This document shows, piece after piece, positions 1-8,157 of a stretch of 64,000 bases of DNA (positions within the stretch are counted from its first letter, which is position 1; the number at the start of each line of letters is the position of its first letter). The translations under genes and the position numbers were made by a program. The DNA comes from Zhouia amylolytica (GTDB lineage Bacteria > Bacteroidota > Bacteroidia > Flavobacteriales > Flavobacteriaceae), in contig NZ_FPAG01000006.1 of the NCBI RefSeq assembly GCF_900116365.1, forward strand, positions 248,001 to 312,000, read 5' to 3'. The notes beneath the pieces are model-generated. The model did not search any database and was not told the origin of the DNA. It saw only the letters and a program-made list of their open reading frames with translations.

Positions 1-708
1 TCTGGTAATTTCAGCTCTTCAGGAACGGTATCCGCGATTAATGTATGGCATGATCCGTATCCTGCCGGTGGTAATAAAGATTATGACGCACCATCCTTCA
101 CCTCAATCCCCATTGGTTCGGATAGTTTATACATTGAGAGTCCCCTGTCTGAATTTTATAATTTGGATGGTCAGTATCAACTTAGGATCGGATTTATCCA
201 TGAAAATGGCTCTCGTGTTACCAGAGCTTACGAGTATGAGTTTGTAAATGGCGTTCCTAATATAGAGGTGATTAACACGAAAGATTTATTGGACAGATCA
301 GCATGGTCCATTATTGAGGTAGACAGTGAAGAAGATACCGGAGCTGCTTCTCAAATGTTAGATGGAGACCTGTCGTCTGTTTGGCATACGGAATGGAAGA
401 GTAGTTTGCCTGATCACCCCCATTATTTTGTTTTAGATATGGGTGTGGTAACATCTGTAAAAGGGTTCGCATTCGAAAACAGGTCCAACTTAAATGGAGC
501 GATAAAAGATTTTGAAATGTTTAAAAGCGATGATGGTTCAAATTGGACCAGTCTGGGAACTTATAGTTTGAATCAAGTGCAGAATATACAATATGTAGAC
601 TTGTCGGCTACACAGTCTTTCAGGTATATGAAATTAGTTACCCAAAATTCCCACGGAGATTTCAATTATACCCATTTAGCAGAATTAAACGCTTACAGTG
701 ATCAGTAA
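1..708 (+). CDS. C-terminal part of a secreted protein with an F5/8 type C (discoidin) domain
   Basis: The reading frame is open from the first base of the window, so the gene starts outside it; 235 residues remain. The last ~140 residues look like an F5/8 type C domain: an LLDRSAW opening, a GAASQMLDGDLSSVWHTEW stretch typical of the ligand-loop region, a YFVLDMG strand, and a closing RYMKLV...LAELNAY. The part before it is beta-rich and unassigned. In Bacteroidota such C-terminal domains occur on SusE/F-like or other surface proteins of polysaccharide-use loci. Whether this one is a lipoprotein cannot be seen because the N-terminus is missing. An ATG at 163 is only an internal methionine. 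A hairpin terminator follows. Confidence 0.8.
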   Translation, partial: SGNFSSSGTVSAINVWHDPYPAGGNKDYDAPSFTSIPIGSDSLYIESPLSEFYNLDGQYQLRIGFIHENGSRVTRAYEYEFVNGVPNIEVINTKDLLDRSAWSIIEVDSEEDTGAASQMLDGDLSSVWHTEWKSSLPDHPHYFVLDMGVVTSVKGFAFENRSNLNGAIKDFEMFKSDDGSNWTSLGTYSLNQVQNIQYVDLSATQSFRYMKLVTQNSHGDFNYTHLAELNAYSDQ

Positions 709-733
709 AATATTATGAACCTGGTAGTTTTTA

Positions 734-764
734 AAAGCATCAATTAAATTTTGGTGCTTTTTTT
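734..764 (+). terminator. Rho-independent terminator after the F5/8C gene
   Basis: AAAGCATCAA at 734-743 pairs with TTGGTGCTTT at 751-760 (one G-T wobble) and is followed by four more T. It lies 25 bp after the stop codon of the partial gene. Confidence 0.8.
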
Positions 765-825
765 AGTTCGTTGAATGAATAGATTTTTATAAAAGAAATT
801 TGATCACAATTTTTATTAAAATTTA

Positions 826-854
826 TTGTTAGTACATTTACCATGTAATATTTA
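826..854 (+). promoter_or_regulatory. Probable ftsE promoter, very close to the ATG
   Basis: TTG at 826-828 is followed after 17 bp by TAATATTTA at 846-854, a good fit to the Bacteroidota -33/-7 pattern. Only CACT separates it from the ATG at 859. Transcription would begin at or next to the start codon, suggesting a leaderless mRNA. It also argues against translation from the upstream in-frame TTG at 826. This is inference from the motif only. Confidence 0.45.
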
Positions 855-858
855 CACT

Positions 859-1551
859 ATGAATCAGGACAAAAATCAAATTCTGGAACTTCGGGATGTT
901 GCAGTTTATCAGCGCGAAAATCTAGTTTTAAGTGAAGTAAACCTAAGTATTGATGAAGGTGAATTTGTGTATTTGATAGGTAAAACAGGAAGTGGTAAGA
1001 GTAGTTTTATGAAGACACTTTATGGTGATTTACCACTAACTCAAGGATCAGGTAGTATTGTTGGGTATGATTTAAAAGGGCTAAAAGAAAAAGATATTCC
1101 TTTTTTAAGAAGAAAACTTGGGGTGGTATTCCAGGATTTTAAATTATTACCTGACAGGAATGTGAATGAGAACCTGATTTTTGTCCTAAAAGCTACGGGG
1201 TGGAAGGACAAGGAGAAAATGAATAAAAAAATAGAAGAGGTGCTGGATAAAGTTGGGATGAAAACCAAAGGCTTCAAATTTCCGCATCAATTGTCTGGGG
1301 GGGAGCAACAGCGTGTTGCTATAGCCAGAGCATTACTGAATGATCCTGAACTGATTTTAGCAGATGAACCTACAGGAAACCTTGATCCTCAAACCAGCGT
1401 TGAGGTGATGAAAGTGTTACAGGATATCAACAAAAATGGAAGAACCATTTTAATGGCAACCCATGATTATGCTTTATTGTTAAAATATCCGTCCAAGACC
1501 TTAAAATGTGACGGGAGTAAGGTTTTTGAAGTGGTACAAAAGAATGTTTAA
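859..1551 (+). CDS. ftsE: FtsE-type cell-division ABC transporter ATP-binding protein
   Basis: A 230-residue ABC ATPase. Walker A GKTGSGKS is at residues 41-48, a Q-loop FQDFKLL lies near 87, the signature LSGGEQQR near 148, Walker [10 protein letters not shown] follows, and the H-loop is ATHD. Short length without extra domains and the [15 protein letters not shown] stretch are typical of FtsE. FtsE pairs with the permease FtsX at the division site and controls peptidoglycan hydrolases at the expense of ATP. No ftsX lies next to it, which is common in Bacteroidota. I chose the ATG at 859 rather than the in-frame TTG at 826 because family alignment begins there and the TTG coincides with a -33 box. 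Its stop overlaps that of the convergent gene by 4 bp. Confidence 0.85.
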   Translation: MNQDKNQILELRDVAVYQRENLVLSEVNLSIDEGEFVYLIGKTGSGKSSFMKTLYGDLPLTQGSGSIVGYDLKGLKEKDIPFLRRKLGVVFQDFKLLPDRNVNENLIFVLKATGWKDKEKMNKKIEEVLDKVGMKTKGFKFPHQLSGGEQQRVAIARALLNDPELILADEPTGNLDPQTSVEVMKVLQDINKNGRTILMATHDYALLLKYPSKTLKCDGSKVFEVVQKNV

Positions 1552-1790
1552 GCGTCAGTAGCTTTCTTTAACTTAAGTAGGTAAAAACCATTCACTATAA
1601 AAATTGCAAGGTTAGTTATAATGATTGGCCAGGAAGTTTGTAGCATAAAACCGTAAGCCACAAATAAAGCACAGCCAATCATGTTTACAGTTCTTAAGGT
1701 GGTAATGTTTTTCATTAAGAATGACAACAAAACACCAAGGGAGGCAGCATAGCCTACCCATTCGGTAAGTGGTATTGCTAAAATTTCCAT
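1548..1790 (-). CDS. Small YgjV/SemiSWEET-like membrane protein
   Basis: About 80 residues from the ATG at 1790, with three hydrophobic segments (GYAASLGVLLSFLM, MIGCALFVAYGFML, and PIIITNLAIFIVNGFYLL). The pattern of a short three-helix protein with a polar SFLMKN...LRTVN link recalls the YgjV and SemiSWEET-like families; the transported substrate, if any, is unknown. Longer starts are possible at 1826 or 1856 but add a poorly conserved hydrophobic lead. The stop codon TAA shares bases with the ftsE stop (TTAA at 1548-1551), so the two convergent genes have no terminator between them. Confidence 0.65.
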   Translation of the reverse strand: MEILAIPLTEWVGYAASLGVLLSFLMKNITTLRTVNMIGCALFVAYGFMLQTSWPIIITNLAIFIVNGFYLLKLKKATDA

Positions 1791-1856
1791 ATGGAAGGTG
1801 TTAAAATGATGGGTTAACAATTCCATTAAAAGTAAGAAGGAAATATATAAAAACAC

Positions 1857-1885
1857 AAAAAATCCCGAATTAACGGGATTTTTTT
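1857..1885 (-). terminator. Terminator downstream of typA
   Basis: AATCCCG at 1861-1867 pairs with CGGGATT at 1874-1880, with an A-run before and a T-run after, so it could work on both strands. On the minus strand it closes typA, whose stop is 24 bp away. It also sits just upstream of the small membrane protein gene. Confidence 0.8.
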
Positions 1886-1908
1886 ATGTTGATTATGATT
1901 GACTGAGA

Positions 1909-3714
1909 TTAACCCAGTTCTTTTTCTCTACGCTTACGTTCATTCTCATCTAAGAATATTTTTCTTAAACGGATCGACTCTGGTGTTACTTCAACATATT
2001 CATCTTTTTGAATATATTCCAATGCCTCCTCTAAAGAGAATTTAATCGGCGGAGCTAATTTTACTTTATCGTCAGCACCAGCAGAACGAACATTTGATAA
2101 CTTTTTAGTTTTGGTCACGTTTACAACCATATCATCACCTCGAGAGTTTTCTCCAATTACCTGTCCGGTATAGATGTCTTCACCCGGGTGAATAAAAAAC
2201 TTACCGCGTTCTTGAAGTTTGTCAAGAGAGTAAGGAATAGCAGTTCCTTTTTCCATAGAGATCAATGAACCGTTTATACGGCCTGGAATGTCCCCTTTAA
2301 ATGGTTGGTAATCCAGGAAGCGGTGGTTCATTATAGCCTCACCTGCGGTAGCTGTCAATAACTGGTTTCTTAATCCTATAATACCTCTTGAAGGTATGTT
2401 GAACTTAAGAATCATACGTTCCCCTTTAGGTTCCATGCTTAGCATTTCACCTTTACGTTGGGTAACCATTTCTACTGCTTTACCAGAAACATTTTCAGGT
2501 AAATCAATAGTTAATTCTTCGATAGGTTCACATTTTTCTCCATTAACTTCCTTGATGATTACCTGAGGCTGACCAATTTGCAATTCGTAGCCCTCACGTC
2601 TCATGGTTTCTATCAATACAGATAAATGTAAAACCCCTCTACCGAAAACCATAAATTTATCGGCACTTCCGGTTTCTTGAACACGCAGTGCAAGGTTTCG
2701 TTCTAATTCTTTTTCTAAACGATCTTTGATGTGTCTGGAAGTTACAAATTTACCTTCTTTACCAAAGAATGGAGAGTCGTTGATAGTAAACAACATACTC
2801 ATGGTTGGTTCATCAATAGCAATAGTTGGAAGCCCTTCAGGGTTTTCGAAATCTGCAATGGTATCTCCAATTTCAAATCCATCTAAACCAGAAACAGCAC
2901 AAATGTCACCTGCATTTACTTCCTCAACTTTTTTACGACCCAACCCATCAAATAAATGAACTTCCTTTATTTTAGATTTTACGGTAGTACCATCTCTTTT
3001 TACTAAAGAAACATTCATCCCTGGAGTTAATGTTCCTCTTTGTAGCCTTCCAATAGCAATTCTTCCTGTGTATGAAGAAAAGTCAAGTGAAGTTATAAGC
3101 ATTTGAGTAGACCCTTCTTCAATTTTAGGTGAAGGAATATGAGCTACTACCATATCCAACAATGGTTCGATATTATCAGTAGGAGCATTCCAGTCTTCAC
3201 TCATCCAATTATTCTTTGCAGAACCATATACTGCAGGGAAGTCTAATTGCCATTCCTCTGCACCTAGTTCGAACATTAAATCAAAAACAGCTTCATGTAC
3301 TTCGTCAGGAGTACAGTTCTCTTTATCAACCTTATTTACCACAACAAGTGGCTTCAGCTTCATTTCAATAGCCTTTTGAAGTACAAATCGCGTTTGAGGC
3401 ATCGGTCCTTCAAAGGCATCAACCAATAGTAATACACCATCAGCCATGTTCAATACACGCTCTACCTCCCCACCGAAATCGGCGTGACCCGGAGTATCAA
3501 TAATGTTAATCTTGGTTCCTTTGTAATTAACCGAAACGTTCTTAGATAAAATTGTAATACCTCTTTCCCGTTCAAGATCATTATTGTCCAAGATTAACTC
3601 ACCAGTCTCCTGATTATCGCGAAATAATTCGCAATGGTGAAGTATCTTATCAACCAAAGTAGTTTTACCGTGGTCAACGTGTGCAATAATGGCAATGTTT
3701 TTAATTGCAGTCAT
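1909..3714 (-). CDS. typA: Ribosome-associated GTPase TypA/BipA
   Basis: A 601-residue translational GTPase of normal family length. G1 AHVDHGKT is at residues 11-18, switch I RERGITI near 49, G3 DTPGHADF near 73 and G4 NKVDK near 127. These are followed by domain II, the elongation-factor-like domains, and the BipA-specific C-terminal part (SRGDDMVVNVTKTKKLSN). TypA binds the ribosome and helps 50S assembly and growth under stress or cold. It stands alone, with a recognisable -7 box about 100 bp upstream and a hairpin terminator downstream. Confidence 0.97.
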   Translation of the reverse strand: MTAIKNIAIIAHVDHGKTTLVDKILHHCELFRDNQETGELILDNNDLERERGITILSKNVSVNYKGTKINIIDTPGHADFGGEVERVLNMADGVLLLVDAFEGPMPQTRFVLQKAIEMKLKPLVVVNKVDKENCTPDEVHEAVFDLMFELGAEEWQLDFPAVYGSAKNNWMSEDWNAPTDNIEPLLDMVVAHIPSPKIEEGSTQMLITSLDFSSYTGRIAIGRLQRGTLTPGMNVSLVKRDGTTVKSKIKEVHLFDGLGRKKVEEVNAGDICAVSGLDGFEIGDTIADFENPEGLPTIAIDEPTMSMLFTINDSPFFGKEGKFVTSRHIKDRLEKELERNLALRVQETGSADKFMVFGRGVLHLSVLIETMRREGYELQIGQPQVIIKEVNGEKCEPIEELTIDLPENVSGKAVEMVTQRKGEMLSMEPKGERMILKFNIPSRGIIGLRNQLLTATAGEAIMNHRFLDYQPFKGDIPGRINGSLISMEKGTAIPYSLDKLQERGKFFIHPGEDIYTGQVIGENSRGDDMVVNVTKTKKLSNVRSAGADDKVKLAPPIKFSLEEALEYIQKDEYVEVTPESIRLRKIFLDENERKRREKELG

Positions 3715-3814
3715 AATAATTCCTCTATATTAAAGCCCTTTTACAGGGAGTTTTGGGCTTAATCAACTGATACCTAGCTGGTAATGGTTATTGAAACCCA
3801 GGTTTTTAAGGGCG

Positions 3815-3822
3815 CAAAGGTA
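3815..3822 (-). promoter_or_regulatory. -7 promoter element of typA
   Basis: TACCTTTG on the minus strand, the exact TAnnTTTG consensus, about 100 bp before the typA ATG. No TTG is seen at the ideal 18-20 bp distance. The predicted leader of ~95 nt holds a small dyad (AAACC-CA-GGTTT near 3795). Confidence 0.55.
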
Positions 3823-3887
3823 CGTTTTATTTTGTCAAATGAGGTAGTTTTGTGAAAATGAATTTTTTAAAGGTAAATAAGATTTAA

Positions 3888-4829
3888 TTACAATTTAAAA
3901 ATATCACCGAACCGGGCAATGTTGAAACCCTTCGAATTAATTAAATCAACTTGAGGATTACCAGTGTTAAGAACTGGATTTGTGTGGTTAAAGTGAATAA
4001 AAAATACTTTTTCTTTTTCATCCTTCGGTAAACTTTTAAGTATATCCATGCTTTCAGTTATAAATGGATGAGGGATTTCAGAAATGTCTCTGTTGTTTAT
4101 TTCTTCGGCATCATAAAAAGTAGCATCAATAAATGCATAGTCTACTTTGCTGAGCTCTTCAATTAAATTTAAATTCCACTTATGCCATTTATCGATATCG
4201 GGAATAAACAGGACTGATTTACCGGGTCCTTTAATACGAAAGCCTGCAGTTTCAGAGTACTCGTCTCTATGTGGAACCTTAAAAGGTGTAACCGTTATGT
4301 TTGAACTGATTTTAAGGCTTTTATGATCTGTTAGGGTTTGAAGGTTTATGTTTTGGTTTGAGACCAGCTGACTCCATGGCCCATTCCCCTCAAGGAAAGA
4401 ATGCATTTTTGGCAATGTATATACCGGGACTAAATTGGCGTTCATGGCCTCTTTTCCTAAATACATAAGACCCGTGTAGTGGCCTATATGTGCATGGGTA
4501 ATAAATACTCCATCGGGAGTTTGATCAGTTTTGAAAGGAGCATGGTCGTTCAGTAATTTTAATTGAGTAGCGATATCAGGCGTTGCTTCAAATAAATAGG
4601 TTTTTCGGTTCGCGGGATCAATGATGCCCAGCGATACAACTTTCCTTTTTTCATCGGGTCGATTGAACAATTCTTTACAACAACTTTTAGTACATCCTAT
4701 TTGGGGTGATCCGGCATCTTGAATTGTTCCTAATACAATTAATGAAACGTCTGAATTAGGGTTGGTGGTTCTTTGACCCTGTGCAAAAAAAAGATGCATC
4801 AGAAAAAGGAAGAGTATAGAAAGTCTCAT
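3888..4829 (-). CDS. Secreted PqqB-like metallo-beta-lactamase-fold hydrolase
   Basis: 313 residues with an N-terminal signal peptide (hydrophobic to about residue 16, then AQGQ). The segment LGTIQDAGSPQIGC resembles the start of PqqB-type MBL proteins, which make up a branch of the metallo-beta-lactamase superfamily. The metal motif reads H112-A-H-I-G-H117: the usual Asp of HxHxDH is Gly. Later candidate ligands are VPHRDE, FIPDIDKW and FIHFNHTNP. No pqq biosynthesis genes are nearby, so a role in PQQ synthesis is unlikely. Periplasmic hydrolase of unknown substrate is the safest call. It is monocistronic as far as can be seen. Confidence 0.75.
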   Translation of the reverse strand: MRLSILFLFLMHLFFAQGQRTTNPNSDVSLIVLGTIQDAGSPQIGCTKSCCKELFNRPDEKRKVVSLGIIDPANRKTYLFEATPDIATQLKLLNDHAPFKTDQTPDGVFITHAHIGHYTGLMYLGKEAMNANLVPVYTLPKMHSFLEGNGPWSQLVSNQNINLQTLTDHKSLKISSNITVTPFKVPHRDEYSETAGFRIKGPGKSVLFIPDIDKWHKWNLNLIEELSKVDYAFIDATFYDAEEINNRDISEIPHPFITESMDILKSLPKDEKEKVFFIHFNHTNPVLNTGNPQVDLINSKGFNIARFGDIFKL

Positions 4830-5083
4830 GTTGGAATTTTTATCGAAGTTCTAAAATACTCAATTTTACTTTGTATATCAAAAATAGATGCTGGAAGTGC
4901 CCTGAATGACTTGTTTTTTTATCCTGAAAAATGGAGTGTTTTGATGTAAAGTTATTTTTTTTTGATTTTAAGGGTAGGGTAAAATAGATTATAACTGTTT
5001 TTAAATTACTAGTATACAGGCATGTGCTGTTAGAAATAAACTGAAATGTTTAAAATTGTTGAATGACTGCAACAGTTTTTTGC

Positions 5084-5119
5084 AAGGCCAAAGTGATATT
5101 GCACTCTTGGCCTTGTTTT
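5084..5119 (+). terminator. Strong hairpin with a plus-strand T-run in an otherwise empty gap
   Basis: AAGGCCAA at 5084-5091 pairs with TTGGCCTT at 5107-5114, extended by GTG/CAC inside, followed by GTTTTT. The T-run is on the plus strand although both flanking genes are on the minus strand, so it would end a plus-strand transcript from the 4830-5083 gap. On the minus strand the hairpin directly follows the acetyltransferase stop but lacks a T-run. Confidence 0.55.
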
Positions 5120-5571
5120 TATATTTCCTCTTTGTAAACGCCTGGATCGTGTTTTTCCATATAATATTCCGGATGTCTTACAGCGGTAAAACCAAATTTT
5201 TTATAGAGCCACGGTGCCGTGTCAGTCAGTAGGATCCAGCGTCTAAGTCCTTGCAAGTTAGGGTGGTTTGTAATTACTTCCATCAGCCAGGAGCTTAATC
5301 CGAATCCACGGTATACATCCAGTACAAAAACATCGCCCAGATAAGCAATTGTGGCATAGTCTGATATGATTCTGGCAAAACCGACTTGTTCTTCATTTTT
5401 GTAGATGCCGAAATTAAGAGAATTAGCTATAGAATATTTAACTGTTTTAAAAGGAATGTCATTGCACCAGCCTGCCTCTGTAGCAAGAAAGGTGTGGATG
5501 AGTTCTAGGTTTAATTTATTCCGATCCGTAGAAATTAAAAATTCTCCTTTTGTTACCTCAATAGTGTTCAT
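5119..5571 (-). CDS. GNAT family N-acetyltransferase
   Basis: 150 residues with a single GNAT fold. The acetyl-CoA loop is visible as VLDVYRGFGLSSWLMEVI (the R/QxxGxG/A motif), preceded by the beta-4 strand IAYLGDVFV and followed by RRWILLTDTAPWLYKKFGF, the usual end of the fold. Substrate is unknown; small single-domain members usually acetylate amines or amino groups. It is close to a common Bacteroidota group of such proteins. It stands alone, 99 bp from the next gene upstream. Confidence 0.85.
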   Translation of the reverse strand: MNTIEVTKGEFLISTDRNKLNLELIHTFLATEAGWCNDIPFKTVKYSIANSLNFGIYKNEEQVGFARIISDYATIAYLGDVFVLDVYRGFGLSSWLMEVITNHPNLQGLRRWILLTDTAPWLYKKFGFTAVRHPEYYMEKHDPGVYKEEI

Positions 5572-5670
5572 TTGGCATATTTAATTATTAATAGTTAGTC
5601 TCTATCGGGCTGCTTTGATATTCTTCTAAGCTAAATGATAAGAAGAGATGTAGCAATGTTTTCAATTGAC

Positions 5671-6906
5671 CTATTCAAACTTAATGGACTTGGCAGGTGA
5701 AATTTTGGTTATAATGTAGGAAGGGATCAATAACATTAATAAACATAATATGAGGGTGCCAATGTTCAGTGCTATGATATGGGTAGCATTAATATATACA
5801 GGCGCTTCATTTACATAGTAGTTCGATGGGTCTAGCTTGATAAAACCAAAATGCTTTTGTGCCAGCAAGAGCCCCAGGCCAATAAGATTCCCCCAAATAA
5901 TACCAATACCTATGAGATAAGTGGCGTTATACAGGAACACTTTTCTGATGCTCCAATTGGTAGAACCCAAAGCTTTGATAATACCGATCATTTGTGTTCG
6001 CTCAAGAATAAGTACCAGTAAGGCTGTAATCATATTGATGCCTCCTACCAGGATCATGATACCGATAATAATGGCGATATTCACATCAAAGAGTTTAAGC
6101 CATTCAAAGATATGGTAGTACTTGTCAGCTATCGTTTGAGCATCCAAAGTGGGAGGAAGTTTTTCATAAACCTCTATACCCTTTTCCTTGATCGCATCAA
6201 AATCGTCAATAAAGACTTCGAAGTTTCCTATTTCGTTTGAAGTCCATTTATTCATTCGCTGAATGTGCCTGAGATCTACAAACATGTAATTGGCATCAAA
6301 TTCTTGAAACCCACTTTCATAAACCCCAACGATATTCAATTTTAATTGATTAGGTATTTCTGATTCATTCTCCTTTAGAAAGAATGCGTAAAAAGAATCC
6401 CCTACCTTAAATTTTAATCTGTTGGCAAGATAAGCTGAAATCAGCACTTCTTCATTTCTACTATTTGAATAATCGGGCAGTCTTCCTTCAATGAGGTATT
6501 CTTTGAAAGTGTTCCAGTTGTAGTCTCCACCTACTCCTTTTGCATTAACCCCTTCAAAGGTTTCTTCTGTTCTAATAATTCCCCATTTGGAAGCAACACC
6601 CTGAACGTGTTTGATTCCAGACACTGATTTAAAATCCGGGTAAAATTCTTGCCGTATGTCTATCGGAGCTACAGAAGCCTCAGAAGTGTTGTTGTCAAAT
6701 TTATAAATTTGAATATCACCATTGAACGCTGATACTTTTTCTCGTATCTTGCGCTGTAAGCCAACACCTGTTGCAATGGCAATCATCATCATGATGAGTC
6801 CGAGGGCTATAGCTGCTATAGCAATTTTAATTATAGGTCCGGAAACATTATTTTTATGAGATTTTCCGGAGATAAGTCTTTTGGCTATAAAATATTCTAA
6901 ATTCAA
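5671..6906 (-). CDS. LolC/LolE-type ABC transporter permease (FtsX/MacB_PCD family)
   Basis: 411 residues beginning MNLEYFIAKRLI, as in lipoprotein-releasing permeases. One transmembrane helix at about 24-48 is followed by a large periplasmic domain (about 50-270) and three C-terminal helices (about 275-300, 320-350, 375-400). In the family such proteins work with a LolD ATPase to release lipoproteins from the inner membrane; no ATPase gene is adjacent. The start codon is TTG at 6904-6906, the only candidate that gives the conserved N-terminus. It is divergent from the NamZ-like lipoprotein gene with only 15 bp between start codons. A TATTTTTG box on the minus strand at 6930-6937, inside the neighbour, may be its promoter. 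Confidence 0.88.
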   Translation of the reverse strand: MNLEYFIAKRLISGKSHKNNVSGPIIKIAIAAIALGLIMMMIAIATGVGLQRKIREKVSAFNGDIQIYKFDNNTSEASVAPIDIRQEFYPDFKSVSGIKHVQGVASKWGIIRTEETFEGVNAKGVGGDYNWNTFKEYLIEGRLPDYSNSRNEEVLISAYLANRLKFKVGDSFYAFFLKENESEIPNQLKLNIVGVYESGFQEFDANYMFVDLRHIQRMNKWTSNEIGNFEVFIDDFDAIKEKGIEVYEKLPPTLDAQTIADKYYHIFEWLKLFDVNIAIIIGIMILVGGINMITALLVLILERTQMIGIIKALGSTNWSIRKVFLYNATYLIGIGIIWGNLIGLGLLLAQKHFGFIKLDPSNYYVNEAPVYINATHIIALNIGTLILCLLMLLIPSYIITKISPAKSIKFE

Positions 6907-6921
6907 AATTTGAAGTAGTTT

Positions 6922-8157
6922 ATGAAATTCAAAAATACATTTTTATTGTTGTTTTTACTGATGATTTCTTGTGGTAATAGTCATGTCTTACAGCAAGACC
7001 CCGAAATAATGAGTAAAGAGGTTCAAGATACTATACGTAAACCAGTTGATAAAATTGTATTGGGAGTCGATAGAACACAGGATTATATACCCAAATTAAT
7101 TGATAAAAAAGTTGCTGTAGTGGCTAACCAAACATCGGTGATCTTTAAATCAGATACCTCCTATACACATTTGGTGGATTCATTGTTGAATAGCAAGATA
7201 CAAATAACCAAGGTTTTTGCCCCGGAACATGGGTTCAGAGGAGAGGCTGATGCGGGCGAACATGTTAAAGACGGGAAAGATGCCAAGACAGGATTGCCTC
7301 TAATTTCCCTATATGGCTCAAATAAAAAACCAACTAAAGCTCAATTAGCGGATGTCGATATTGTTGTTTTTGATATTCAGGATGTGGGAGTTCGTTTTTA
7401 CACGTATATATCTACGATGCATTATGTGATGGAAGCTTGTGCGGAAAATAATATTCCTGTTCTGGTTTTTGACAGGCCAAATCCTAATGGAAGCTATATA
7501 GACGGACCCACCTTAGAGAAAGAGCACCGAAGTTTTTTAGGAATGCATACAATTCCTTTAGTGCATGGTATGACCATAGCAGAATATGCGAATATGATTA
7601 ACAATGAAGGATGGTTGAGTAATGGGGTTCAATGTGACCTTGAAGTTGTTCTGATGAAGAATTATTCCAGAAATATGGAATATAGCCTTCCGATTAGACC
7701 TTCTCCAAATCTTCCGAATGATAAATCCATAGAATTATATCCGAGTTTAGGATTCTTTGAGGGAACAGATATCAATGCCGGAAGAGGAACGGAGTTTCAG
7801 TTTCAACGATATGGCGCACCATTTTTAGATCAGGAAATTTTCACCTTTTCATATACCCCAGTCCCTAATTTTGGAGCCAAAGATCCCAAGCACAATGGAG
7901 AACTGTGTTTTGGTGAAGATCTTAGCGAGGAACCTGCTCCTCATAAAGTAGAATTGAAATGGTTGATAAAAGCCTACAAGGGGACAGCCGATAAATTGAA
8001 GTTTTTTAAATCAAGGTCCTTTACATTGCATGCAGGTACTGAGGATTTAAGAAAACAAATCGAGGATGGCTGGACCGAAAAGGAGATCCGGGCAACGTGG
8101 CAAGAGGGCATCGAAGCATTTAAATTGATTCGAAAAAAATATTTATTATATAATTAG
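6922..8157 (+). CDS. NamZ-family (DUF1343) exo-beta-N-acetylmuramidase lipoprotein
   Basis: 411 residues, a full-length DUF1343 protein. A lipoprotein signal with lipobox LMISC places Cys17 as the acylated residue. Family blocks seen are EHGFRGEADAGE, GLPLISLYGSNKKPT, VFDIQDVGVRFYTYI and RPNPNG. Members of this family (YbbC/NamZ) are known exo-acting N-acetylmuramidases that trim terminal MurNAc from muropeptides, so a role in peptidoglycan recycling at the cell envelope is likely. The C-terminal half follows the usual family pattern (GTEFQFQRYGAPFL). Its TAG stop overlaps the stop of the convergent hydroxylase gene by 4 bp. Confidence 0.88.
   Translation: MKFKNTFLLLFLLMISCGNSHVLQQDPEIMSKEVQDTIRKPVDKIVLGVDRTQDYIPKLIDKKVAVVANQTSVIFKSDTSYTHLVDSLLNSKIQITKVFAPEHGFRGEADAGEHVKDGKDAKTGLPLISLYGSNKKPTKAQLADVDIVVFDIQDVGVRFYTYISTMHYVMEACAENNIPVLVFDRPNPNGSYIDGPTLEKEHRSFLGMHTIPLVHGMTIAEYANMINNEGWLSNGVQCDLEVVLMKNYSRNMEYSLPIRPSPNLPNDKSIELYPSLGFFEGTDINAGRGTEFQFQRYGAPFLDQEIFTFSYTPVPNFGAKDPKHNGELCFGEDLSEEPAPHKVELKWLIKAYKGTADKLKFFKSRSFTLHAGTEDLRKQIEDGWTEKEIRATWQEGIEAFKLIRKKYLLYN

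Noticed and set aside
163-708. Start of the first gene at the ATG at 163
   Set aside because: The frame is open from base 1 and upstream residues fit the same protein, so the ATG is internal and the gene is cut by the window edge.
826-858. In-frame TTG start of ftsE at 826
   Set aside because: The 11 extra residues do not fit the family and the TTG coincides with the -33 box of a good promoter.
3888-4829. pqqB as a gene symbol for the MBL-fold protein
   Set aside because: No pqq genes are around it, it has a signal peptide, and the metal motif differs; only family likeness is supported.
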